Assembly: GCA_017695115.1 (NCBI GenBank)
Contig: JADILV010000047.1
Coordinates: 1 to 64,000, forward strand
Length of the DNA: 64,000 bases
DNA from: Candidatus Cryptobacteroides avicola
GTDB taxonomy: Bacteria > Bacteroidota > Bacteroidia > Bacteroidales > UBA932
Direction of reading: 5' to 3'
Shown: one piece after another, positions 37,148 through 44,947 of the stretch
Layout of the letters: the number at the start of each line of letters is the position of its first letter
Numbering within the stretch: the first letter of the stretch is position 1
Position numbers and translations under genes: made by a program
Notes under the pieces: generated by a model
The model's database searches: none
What the model saw: the letters and a program-made list of their open reading frames with translations, nothing else
Told to the model about the DNA's origin: nothing

Positions 37148-37245
37148 CGATACACCGGACTGATAATGTGAGGAAACGTTGCGCCCGCACAGGGAGGGCC
37201 CCACGAAGTGGGAGGGTTTCCGGAACATATCAGTCCGGTGTATCG
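37148..37245. repeat. Large structured palindromic element between sulfatase and clpB
   Basis: A perfect 18-bp inverted repeat (37148-37165 with 37228-37245) encloses a 62-base loop. The loop itself folds: GGAAAC (37172-37177) pairs with GTTTCC (37216-37221), and CCCAC-GAA-GTGGG (37200-37212) forms an inner hairpin. It lies between two convergent genes, so it may serve as a terminator, but T runs are weak. A REP/MITE-like mobile element or structured RNA are alternatives. Confidence 0.6.
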
Positions 37246-37259
37246 TATTTAAATAGGGA

Positions 37260-39452
37260 TTATTTCTCCTGGCCGATCACTATCTGTCCGTCTTTGACAT
37301 CCACACGGATGACAGAATCCCTTTTGACCTGTCCGTCAAGGATAGCCTTCGCTAGCATATTCACAAGTTCACGCTGCATCAGCCTCTTTATAGGACGTGC
37401 GCCGTATGCAGGCTCGTAGCCCTTGGTGCTCATATAGTCTTCGAACTCTTTCGTGAATGTAACGGTCACGCCGTTCTCGGAAAGCTTCTTCTTCAGCCCG
37501 TCCATCTGCAGACGGAGAATCTCACGGATATCCTTCTGTGACAGAGGCTCGAACATTATGATTTCGTCTATCCTGTTCAGGAACTCTGGCCGGACAGTCT
37601 TCTTCAGGATGTCCAGAACATCTTTCCTGCACTCGTCCATAAGCTCGGCCCTCTTTGCAAGAGCGGCCTTCTCCGCTGACGGGTCAGCGTCATGCAGGCC
37701 TACGACCGGAAGCCTTTCCATATAGCTCTGGATGACTTCCGCCCCGACGTTGGAGGTCATGATAAGTATGGTGTTCTTGAAGTCCACCGTACGTCCCTTG
37801 TTGTCCGTAAGACGTCCGTCATCGAGCACCTGCAGCAGGATGTTGAACACATCCGGATGCGCCTTTTCTATTTCATCCAGAAGGATGACAGAATAAGGTT
37901 TCCGCCTTACAGCCTCGGTAAGCTGTCCGCCCTCGTCATAGCCGACATATCCCGGAGGCGCACCGACCAGCCTGCTCACGGAATGACGCTCCTGGTACTC
38001 GCTCATATCGATACGGGTCATCATATTCTCGTCGTTGAACAGGAACTCCGCAAGCGCCTTGGCAAGCTCTGTCTTTCCCACACCGGTAGTACCCATGAAC
38101 AGGAAAGACCCGATAGGCCGCTTCTCGTTCTGGAGGCCGGCACGGCTTCTGCGCACTGCATCCGAAACAGCCGCTATCGCCTGGTCCTGGCCGACTACCC
38201 TCTTGTGGAGTTCGGACTCCATCCTCAGAAGCTTCTCCCTCTCGCTTTCAAGCATCCTCTTTACCGGAATGCCGGTCCACTTGGCTACGACTTCCGCTAT
38301 GTCCTCCGGCGTTACGGATTCGGTGATGATAGGATCCTTTATTGCCGCCTGTCTTGAAGTAAGTTCTTCTATCTTCTTCTTGGCATCGGCCATCTTGCCG
38401 TAACGGATTTCCGCCACCTTGCCGTAATCTCCGGCCCGCTCCGCATTCTGCGCCTGTATCTTATAGTCCTCGATCTGCTGACGCGCCTGCTGAAGCCCGG
38501 ACAGGATATTCTTCTCCTCATCCCATTTTTTCATCAGGACCTCACGCTGCGCATTGAGGTCTTTCAGGTCATCGTTGATCTTGTCCAGTTTCATGGACAC
38601 TCCTTCACGCTTGATCGCAGCCTTCTCTATCTCCAGCTGCCTTATCCTGCTGTTCAGGTCATCTATAGGCTCTGGAACGGAGTTCATCTCCAGCCGCAGC
38701 TTGGATGCGGCCTCGTCCACCAGATCGATTGCCTTGTCCGGCAGGAACCTGTTGGTGATGTACCTGTGGGAAAGCTCCACGGCCGCAATCAACGCATCAT
38801 CCTCTATCTTTACCTTATGATGGTTCTCATATCTTTCCTTAAGACCCCTTAGGATGGATATGGACTCCGCCGGAGTCGGTTCGTCCACCATCACCATCTG
38901 GAACCTTCGCTCCAGGGCCTTGTCCGTCTCGAAATACTTCTGATACTCGTCCAGGGTAGTGGAACCTATAGTCCTCAGCTCACCCCTTGCAAGAGCCGGT
39001 TTCAGGATATTGGACGCATCCATCGCCCCCGACGTACGTCCGGCACCTACCAGAGTATGTATCTCGTCTATGAACAGTATGATCTCACCGTCGCTGTCCA
39101 CCACTTCCTTCACTACCCCCTTAAGCCTTTCCTCGAACTCTCCCTGATACTTGGCACCCGCTATAAGCGCACCCAGATCAAGCGAATAGATCTTCTTTGA
39201 CTTAAGGTTTTCCGGCACCTGCCCGTCGACTATCTTCTGGGCTATGCCTTCCGATATCGCGGTCTTGCCCACACCCGGCTCACCTACCAGGATAGGGTTG
39301 TTCTTGGTTCTACGGCTCAGGATCTGGAGCACCCTACGGATTTCCTCGTCCCTGCCGATAACAGGATCCAGCTTGCCCTGTGCCGCCTTTTCATTAAGGT
39401 TCACAGCGAACTTGCCGAGATTCTCGAATTTGTTGTTATTGCTGTTTTCCAT
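37260..39452 (-). CDS. clpB: ClpB-type disaggregase lacking the N-terminal domain
   Basis: The 730-residue AAA+ chaperone starts at [19 protein letters not shown] and goes almost directly into the first ATPase domain (GEPGVGKT Walker A). The middle coiled-coil domain (about 250-375) and the second ATPase domain ([20 protein letters not shown] pore loop) follow. The standard ClpB of the phylum has about 860 residues and an extra N-terminal substrate-binding domain of about 140 residues; none is seen here or upstream. An AGGAG lies 11 bases before the ATG. It rescues aggregated protein with DnaK. The leader holds a 12-bp hairpin. Confidence 0.93.
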   Translation of the reverse strand: MENSNNNKFENLGKFAVNLNEKAAQGKLDPVIGRDEEIRRVLQILSRRTKNNPILVGEPGVGKTAISEGIAQKIVDGQVPENLKSKKIYSLDLGALIAGAKYQGEFEERLKGVVKEVVDSDGEIILFIDEIHTLVGAGRTSGAMDASNILKPALARGELRTIGSTTLDEYQKYFETDKALERRFQMVMVDEPTPAESISILRGLKERYENHHKVKIEDDALIAAVELSHRYITNRFLPDKAIDLVDEAASKLRLEMNSVPEPIDDLNSRIRQLEIEKAAIKREGVSMKLDKINDDLKDLNAQREVLMKKWDEEKNILSGLQQARQQIEDYKIQAQNAERAGDYGKVAEIRYGKMADAKKKIEELTSRQAAIKDPIITESVTPEDIAEVVAKWTGIPVKRMLESEREKLLRMESELHKRVVGQDQAIAAVSDAVRRSRAGLQNEKRPIGSFLFMGTTGVGKTELAKALAEFLFNDENMMTRIDMSEYQERHSVSRLVGAPPGYVGYDEGGQLTEAVRRKPYSVILLDEIEKAHPDVFNILLQVLDDGRLTDNKGRTVDFKNTILIMTSNVGAEVIQSYMERLPVVGLHDADPSAEKAALAKRAELMDECRKDVLDILKKTVRPEFLNRIDEIIMFEPLSQKDIREILRLQMDGLKKKLSENGVTVTFTKEFEDYMSTKGYEPAYGARPIKRLMQRELVNMLAKAILDGQVKRDSVIRVDVKDGQIVIGQEK

Positions 39453-39659
39453 ATATTTTTTTCTCCTTTTTTACCTGTGTTCTTTTGTTTCCTAAAATGA
39501 CAGCCATGTATACAATCATAGCCGTCTGCACTTGTTTGAAGTACAAACGGCTAACGGTCAAATTATATTCCAACGGTCCTTAATGTGACATTTTGTCAGT
39601 CCGGAACCGTAAGCGGAATAATATATATCCTTTTAATGCCTTGTCAGTCAGACTGTTGT
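39453..39659. promoter_or_regulatory. clpB leader and promoter region
   Basis: This 207-base gap has no gene. A palindrome TGACATTTTGTCA lies at 39586-39598. A stem of 12 pairs (two G-U on the RNA) lies at 39520-39552, inside the probable clpB leader. A clear TAnnTTTG box is not seen, which would fit an alternative promoter. Confidence 0.4.
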
Positions 39660-40031
39660 TTATTCAGCAGGAGCTGCTTCCGTGGCAGGAGCCTCCTGTG
39701 AAGGAGCTGACTGCTGGATCGGAGCCGACGGGAACTCAGGTACCTGGTCCGTAGCTGCATTCTCTACCTTGTCGGTAATATCGATCTCGTTCTTGCCTGA
39801 TCCTGTAGCGGTAAATGTCGTAGCTATCGAGAATACGAAAATGAATGCTACCAGACCCCATGTGATTTTCTCGAGAATATCGGCTGTCTTGCGGACGCCG
39901 AAAGTCTGGTTTCCGGCAACGAAGTTACTTGCCAGTCCGCCACCCTTGCTGTTCTGGAGAAGGACAACGATAGTCACCAGAACGCTGGCGATGATGACGA
40001 GCACTGTAAGAATAGTGAAAAGTACATTCAT
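39660..40031 (-). CDS. secG: Protein-export membrane protein SecG
   Basis: The 123-residue protein has two membrane segments (about 2-22 and 52-72) separated by the SecG signature VVLLQNSKGGGLASNFVAGNQTFG. An alanine/glutamate/proline-rich cytoplasmic tail ends the protein, as in other Bacteroidota. It is a subunit of the SecYEG translocon. It is the last gene of the activator-lptE-orf-secG operon. Confidence 0.93.
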   Translation of the reverse strand: MNVLFTILTVLVIIASVLVTIVVLLQNSKGGGLASNFVAGNQTFGVRKTADILEKITWGLVAFIFVFSIATTFTATGSGKNEIDITDKVENAATDQVPEFPSAPIQQSAPSQEAPATEAAPAE

Positions 40032-40044
40032 ACGTCAATATCTT

Positions 40045-40659
40045 TTAGTCTTCCGTTTTTAATTTTTCAATAAGGGCTGCAAAGTAAGTATTTTTTTCTG
40101 GATATGCCAAAATTAGTTTTTCATAAATATGAATAGCCTGTGCATAGTAGCCCTGCTCGGCATAGATTCCGGCGAGGGTTTCGGTACAGAAATCCATATC
40201 CTCCCTGCCGGGAAGATCTCCCGCCGGGTCCGGCAGCCTGCTCTGGAAAACGGATCTGCTGAACAGCCGGTCCCCTTCTTTCCTTACGCTGTCGTATTCC
40301 TGGGGCGAGAAATAGTCTCCCCCGGCCACACGCACCCGTTCAGGCCCTTTCTCAGGAATGGCCGCTTCGGATTCCGGCCTGTTTTCCTGCCGTTCCGAGA
40401 TATAATGCCTGATAACCTGGGAAATGTCCTTGTCCGTACAGTCCTCTTTCATTGACGAAAGCAGCATGCCGGAGATTACCCTGACATCCGGAAGATACAT
40501 GGCGGCATCGGCGAACTGCTCTTTGCCCCAACTGTCCCCGCCGAGATCCGCCATCCGCCTGCACAGTTCCTTTCTGGCGGAACCGAACCACGGATAAAGG
40601 TTTATTACCCCGGCAAGCTCGTCCAATGTGAGTTTCTTCAGATCAATATGACGTTCCAT
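40045..40659 (-). CDS. Conserved hypothetical protein with C-terminal TPR-like helices
   Basis: The 204-residue protein has no signal peptide. The N-terminal 80 residues are helical (LTLDELAGVINLYPWFGSARKEL). A low-complexity linker follows (about 85-150), and then a C-terminal TPR-like helix pair (TETLAGIYAEQGYYAQAIHIYEKLILAYPEKNTYFAALIEKL). Such proteins commonly lie between lptE and secG in Bacteroidales. Function is unknown. It is 6 bases from lptE and 13 from secG, so it is in the same operon. Confidence 0.8.
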   Translation of the reverse strand: MERHIDLKKLTLDELAGVINLYPWFGSARKELCRRMADLGGDSWGKEQFADAAMYLPDVRVISGMLLSSMKEDCTDKDISQVIRHYISERQENRPESEAAIPEKGPERVRVAGGDYFSPQEYDSVRKEGDRLFSRSVFQSRLPDPAGDLPGREDMDFCTETLAGIYAEQGYYAQAIHIYEKLILAYPEKNTYFAALIEKLKTED

Positions 40660-40665
40660 AACAGT

Positions 40666-41181
40666 CTACCAGTTGGCTACAGTCGCATTGAATATATCTT
40701 CTACCAGCTTGTCTATAATCTCTTCGCACAGGGTGGATTCCACAGAGTCAAGAAGCTGCGTGGCATCGAAATCGGCGTATGCCGAAAATGATTTCCCTTC
40801 GTCGAAGTCTTCATCGGGATATTTGTTGTTTGTGAAATATATCTTCACCGTCACCGTAAGCCTGTTCTGCGCAGCCGTTTCATTGGCCGTAATGGCCATG
40901 GCCTTGACATCGTATCCCGTTATTTCTCCGGCTATCACCAGATCTCCGTCCATATCCACCTGCTCCAGCCTGGTGAACCGCCTGAACTGGTCCGTCAGGG
41001 CCTCTGTCAGATCGTTGCTCAGGGACGGATTCACACGCAGTGCCTTGTACTGCATATATTCTATGGTAAATGTCTTGATGTCAGCCTGTATCGAGGTCCC
41101 GGAAAACGAGTAGATTCCGCAGGACTGGCATGCCACGGCACAGATCAGCGGGAGCACTATTCTTGCTATTCTCTTCAACAT
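40666..41181 (-). CDS. lptE: LptE family LPS-assembly lipoprotein
   Basis: The 171-residue protein has a lipobox (CQSC, cysteine 21). The LptE-like alpha/beta fold shows GIYSFSGTSI, TFTIEYMQYKALRVNPSLSNDLTEALTDQF and a late EEIIDKLVEDIFNATVANW helix. LptE plugs the LptD outer-membrane barrel that inserts lipopolysaccharide. It follows the sigma-54 activator gene by 6 bases. Confidence 0.85.
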   Translation of the reverse strand: MLKRIARIVLPLICAVACQSCGIYSFSGTSIQADIKTFTIEYMQYKALRVNPSLSNDLTEALTDQFRRFTRLEQVDMDGDLVIAGEITGYDVKAMAITANETAAQNRLTVTVKIYFTNNKYPDEDFDEGKSFSAYADFDATQLLDSVESTLCEEIIDKLVEDIFNATVANW

Positions 41182-41187
41182 ATTACG

Positions 41188-42507
41188 TTATTGGTTTTCT
41201 TCCATCGATTTGAGTTTCCTGTATAGGGTGCGCTCGGATATCCCCAGCTCAGCGGCCGCAAGTTTCCTGTTTCCACGGTACTTTTCAAGAGCCTTCCGGA
41301 TAAGGCCGGTCCCGGCTTTCTGGAGGGAAAGGTCATTCCCGTCCTGCTCGTCCGGTACGGCCCTGGAAAATTCCGTATCCCTGAAAGGAGTCTCCCGGCG
41401 TTCCCCGGCAGCGCTCCGGTCCGGACTTCTGATTTCGAACGGTTCCTGCCAGTCGGACTGGTCCTCGACGGCATTGTCCTGCGGCATGACATGACCCTGC
41501 GGCTGCAGATGTTCCAGCGACGTATCCTGCGGCAGGGCCTTCACCTGCGCCGTCATGCCGGCCCCCGCCACTGCCTCTTTCAGATAGTCCACTTCCTGCC
41601 TCAGCTGGTAGATCATCCTTATTATAGCCTCTTTTTCGCCCGGGGATATGCCGTCTTCATTCAGGGTCGATTTCACCGGAAGCATGTTCGGGGCATCTTT
41701 CGGAATATACCGGGACAGGGTTTCGGCACCTACTTCGCATTTGCCGGAGACAGGGGTCATCCTCCCGGATTCAAGGGCGGTGACCGTCTCGGCCACGTTC
41801 TTGAGCTGGCGGATATTGCCCGGCCACCTGTAGCTTTTGAGAAGAGCTACGGCTTCCGGAGTGAGAGATACCTTGTTCATGCCGTATTTTTCGGAAAAAT
41901 CGGAAGTGAATTTCCTGAAAAGCAGATATATGTCATCTTGTCTCTCCCTGAGGGCAGGCATGAGTACGGACACCGCGTTCAGCCTGTAGTACAGATCTTC
42001 CCTGAACTTCCCCCTGGACACCGCATGCATGAGATTCACATTCGTTGCGGCCACGACCCTGACATCGGTCTTGAGGACCTTGGACGAACCGACCCTGATG
42101 AACTCCCCGGACTGCAGCACTCTCAGCAGCTTGGCCTGGGAAGCCATCGGCAGCTCCCCTATCTCGTCCAGGAACAGTGTGCCGCCGTCCGCCTCCTCGA
42201 AATATCCTTTCCTCATCTCGTTAGCCCCGGTAAAAGACCCTTTTTCATGGCCGAAAAGTTCGGAATCGATGGTTCCTTCGGGAATCGCCCCGCAATTGAC
42301 GGCAAAGTATTTCCCCGTCCTGCGGCGGCTGTACTGGTGTATGATTTTCGGGATATTCTCCTTGCCCACGCCGCTTTCCCCGCTGATAAGGACGGTAAGA
42401 TCCGTAGGTGCCACGGCCACAGCTATTTCCAGCGCCCGGTTGAGGGCCGGATCGCTTCCTATTATATCATATTTGTTCTTTAAACTTTGTAATTCCTGGG
42501 CTGTCAT
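41188..42507 (-). CDS. Sigma-54-dependent activator without sensor domain
   Basis: From MTAQELQSLKNKYDIIG the protein is 439 residues. It has the AAA+ domain of bacterial enhancer-binding proteins (Walker A GESGVGKE, Walker B GGTLFLDEIGEL), a linker, and a C-terminal Fis-type helix-turn-helix (YRGNRKLAAAELGISERTLYRKLK). The sigma-54 contact loop reads GSFTGA rather than the usual GAFTGA. There is no receiver, GAF or PAS domain in front, so activity may be set by expression or a partner. The operon with lptE and secG suggests a link to envelope synthesis. A -7 box at 42514-42521 ends 6 bases before the ATG. Confidence 0.92.
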   Translation of the reverse strand: MTAQELQSLKNKYDIIGSDPALNRALEIAVAVAPTDLTVLISGESGVGKENIPKIIHQYSRRRTGKYFAVNCGAIPEGTIDSELFGHEKGSFTGANEMRKGYFEEADGGTLFLDEIGELPMASQAKLLRVLQSGEFIRVGSSKVLKTDVRVVAATNVNLMHAVSRGKFREDLYYRLNAVSVLMPALRERQDDIYLLFRKFTSDFSEKYGMNKVSLTPEAVALLKSYRWPGNIRQLKNVAETVTALESGRMTPVSGKCEVGAETLSRYIPKDAPNMLPVKSTLNEDGISPGEKEAIIRMIYQLRQEVDYLKEAVAGAGMTAQVKALPQDTSLEHLQPQGHVMPQDNAVEDQSDWQEPFEIRSPDRSAAGERRETPFRDTEFSRAVPDEQDGNDLSLQKAGTGLIRKALEKYRGNRKLAAAELGISERTLYRKLKSMEENQ

Positions 42508-42513
42508 AATGGA

Positions 42514-42521
42514 CAAAGGTA
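42514..42521 (-). promoter_or_regulatory. -7 box of the activator-lptE-secG operon
   Basis: The minus strand reads TACCTTTG, ending 6 bases before the ATG at 42507, so the transcript is probably leaderless. No good -33 TTG is at the usual spacing. Confidence 0.5.
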
Positions 42522-42573
42522 AGAAAAGGTGTCAAAATATGAATCATATTAGCTGAAAAATTAAAATAATGAC

Positions 42574-42581
42574 TATATTTG
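42574..42581 (+). promoter_or_regulatory. -7 box of the OmpA/TPR lipoprotein gene
   Basis: TATATTTG on the plus strand, 66 bases before the start codon. A TG about 18 bases upstream could serve as -33. Confidence 0.55.
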
Positions 42582-42647
42582 TGCTGATTATGCCTTTATG
42601 GCTAAAAGCAAAAAAAGTATAAGTAAACCAATTAATTTAATACAGCA

Positions 42648-44291
42648 ATGAAAAAAAGTTTCAAATCTTTATCAGCTGCTATCCTCGGACTCGCTGCAGT
42701 AGCCTGCAGTTCTCCAGAGAAAATGGCTGAAATGGCAGAGAATGTATCAGTGCAGTGCGATCCTGCTGTCCTCGAAGTTGTGGCAGGAAAGATCAACGCC
42801 ACTGTCACAGTGACTTATCCTGCAGACTATTTCCATCCTAAAGCTATTCTCGAAGTGACTCCTGTTCTCGTTTACGAAGGAGGAGAGGCCAAGATGGAAC
42901 CGTTCGTTTACCAGGGAGAAAAAGTTGTTGACAACTATAAAGTAGTTCCTTCCGATGGCTCTACAGTAACAGAGAAAGTAAGTTTCGACTACGTTCCGGG
43001 AATGGAGAAAAGCTACCTCGAACTCCGCAGCGTAGTAAAATACAAGAACAAATCGGCCGAATTCCCTACAAGGAAAGTCGCTGACGGTGCGAACACCACC
43101 TATATGCTGGTCGACAAGTCAGGCTCTCTTGACTACAAGGCTGACAACTATCAGGAAATCATCAAGCAGACTGCCGAAGGACAGATCCTTTACACCATCA
43201 ACAGTTCAGTTGTACGCAACAGCCAGCTCAAATCAGACTCTATCAAAGATTTCCAGGCTGCTCTTGATGAAATCAAAGCCAACGAGCGCAAGGAAATCGT
43301 AAGCACCGACATCGTCGCTTACGCTTCACCTGACGGAGGAGAAAAACTCAACACCAAGCTTTCAGGCAAACGTTCCGAGACTGCTGAAAAGGCATTCGGC
43401 AAAGTTACCAAAGGCCATGAAGTAGAGGCTCCTGTAAATGTCAAGAGCATCGGACAGGACTGGGAAGGCTTCAAAGAGCTCGTAGCACAGTCAGACCTCG
43501 AGGACAAAGACCTCATCATCCGCGTACTTTCAATGTACAGCGACCCTGCAGTCCGTGAAAAGGAAATCAAGAACATGTCTGCAGTGTACAAGACTCTTGC
43601 AAAAGAGATCCTTCCTGAGCTCCGCCGCGCAAGATTCATCGCCAATGTAGAGTTCACCAACTACAGCAACGAGGAACTTCTTGACCTGATCGAGGAGAAC
43701 ATCGATGTTCTCGATGAAGAGGCTCTGCTCCGTGCAGCTTCCGTAGCAAAGAACAACGACACCAAGATCGCTGTCTACAAGAAAGCTGTCGAGAAATACA
43801 GCAGCGCACGCGCCCAGTACAACCTTGCAGTGGCTTACCTCTATTCAGACAAGCTTGCTGACGCCAAGGCAGCTCTCGCAAAGGTTTCAGAGAAAGATGC
43901 TGACTACCAGAACGCTATGGGTGTCGTAGCTCTCCGTGAAGGCAACTATGCAGAGGCTGCAAAATGCTTCAACGCTTCCGGCAACGAGTCTGCAAAAGAG
44001 AACCTCGCGGTTCTTGACATCCTCAACGGAAAATACACTGATGCTGCTGCGAAACTTGCAAATTCAGACTGCTGCGGAAACAAGGCTCTTGCCTACATCC
44101 TTACAGGCCAGCTTGACAAGGCTTCAGCAGCTATCAAATGCGCTTGCCCTACTTCTTCATACCTGAAGGCAGTCATCGCCGCCCGCCAGGGAAATGCCGA
44201 TGCTGTAAAGGCCAACCTGGAGAAAGCAGGAAAAGATGCAAAACTTGCAGAAAGGGCAGCAAAGGACATTGAGTTCGCACAGTACAGGTAA
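42648..44291 (+). CDS. Abundant-looking lipoprotein with OmpA-like and TPR regions
   Basis: The 547-residue protein has a lipobox (AVAC, cysteine 20) and two beta domains (about 30-145). A central segment resembles the OmpA peptidoglycan-binding fold (VSTDIVAYASPDGGEKLNTKLSGKRSETAEKAF), and a C-terminal TPR region follows (about 330-547). Codon choice is narrow (mostly CTC, AAG/AAA, CGC, GCT/GCA), different from its neighbours and typical of highly expressed genes. Function is probably structural at the periplasm or outer membrane. It is single, with its own promoter and a strong terminator. Confidence 0.8.
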   Translation: MKKSFKSLSAAILGLAAVACSSPEKMAEMAENVSVQCDPAVLEVVAGKINATVTVTYPADYFHPKAILEVTPVLVYEGGEAKMEPFVYQGEKVVDNYKVVPSDGSTVTEKVSFDYVPGMEKSYLELRSVVKYKNKSAEFPTRKVADGANTTYMLVDKSGSLDYKADNYQEIIKQTAEGQILYTINSSVVRNSQLKSDSIKDFQAALDEIKANERKEIVSTDIVAYASPDGGEKLNTKLSGKRSETAEKAFGKVTKGHEVEAPVNVKSIGQDWEGFKELVAQSDLEDKDLIIRVLSMYSDPAVREKEIKNMSAVYKTLAKEILPELRRARFIANVEFTNYSNEELLDLIEENIDVLDEEALLRAASVAKNNDTKIAVYKKAVEKYSSARAQYNLAVAYLYSDKLADAKAALAKVSEKDADYQNAMGVVALREGNYAEAAKCFNASGNESAKENLAVLDILNGKYTDAAAKLANSDCCGNKALAYILTGQLDKASAAIKCACPTSSYLKAVIAARQGNADAVKANLEKAGKDAKLAERAAKDIEFAQYR

Positions 44292-44314
44292 AAACTTCTA
44301 CACAATGATTTCAA

Positions 44315-44351
44315 GAGGGTGGGCCAAAAGTCTGGCTCACCCTCTTTTTTT
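44315..44351 (+). terminator. Rho-independent terminator after the OmpA/TPR lipoprotein
   Basis: A stem of about 12 bp (GAGGGTGGGCCA with TGGCTCACCCTC, one mismatch) is followed by seven or more T. Confidence 0.85.
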
Positions 44352-44441
44352 AATTTTCTGAAAACCATCCATTGACATTTATTTTAATGTTCCCGAATAC
44401 AGTTCCCCTGGCATTTTTTATGCAGGATAATGAAATTTGCG

Positions 44442-44449
44442 TATATTTG
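44442..44449 (+). promoter_or_regulatory. -7 box of the small membrane protein gene
   Basis: TATATTTG with TG 19 bases upstream (44421-44422), about 50 bases before the start codon. Confidence 0.5.
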
Positions 44450-44500
44450 GCCTCCAACTATTTATATTGTTGGCCTTTTGGGTTGAGACGATAAGATTTT

Positions 44501-44890
44501 ATGGATCAGAAAAAAGCAAAAATCACCTATATAATAAGCACGGCAATCTATGCCGCGCTGTTCCTGTTCGGACTCGGCATGACATATTATTCACAGTTTA
44601 TTGATACGGACAGGTTCACGCTGGCCGGGCAGACACTGTATTGGATAGTGATGATGACAGGGCCGCTCGGAATCGCCTATAACCTGAAAGCGATGCTGGG
44701 CCAGACGCCTCTCACGCGCAGGATTGCCCTCGGAGTCCAGATATTCGTCATCGTGTGCTGCGCATTCTGGCTGACGGACATGTACTTCCTTATTGACGGC
44801 AAGCCGGACGTTTTTTCACAGGCAGCGACATGGCTCTTCACGGTAGCAGCCGTAAACAGGCTTGTGGGCATATTGACCGGAAGAAAATAA
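44501..44890 (+). CDS. Small four-helix membrane protein of unknown function
   Basis: The 129-residue protein has four hydrophobic segments (about 9-29, 43-62, 74-96, 106-124) and a short lysine-rich N-terminus. No motif or named family is recognised. It lies 57 bases before the P-type ATPase gene on the same strand with its own -7 box, so co-transcription with the pump is possible. A role as small partner of the pump is speculation. Confidence 0.7.
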   Translation: MDQKKAKITYIISTAIYAALFLFGLGMTYYSQFIDTDRFTLAGQTLYWIVMMTGPLGIAYNLKAMLGQTPLTRRIALGVQIFVIVCCAFWLTDMYFLIDGKPDVFSQAATWLFTVAAVNRLVGILTGRK

Positions 44891-44947
44891 TTATCGTATT
44901 TTATATCAATCTTTTAAACATAAACACAATCAGTATCATCAAGTAAA

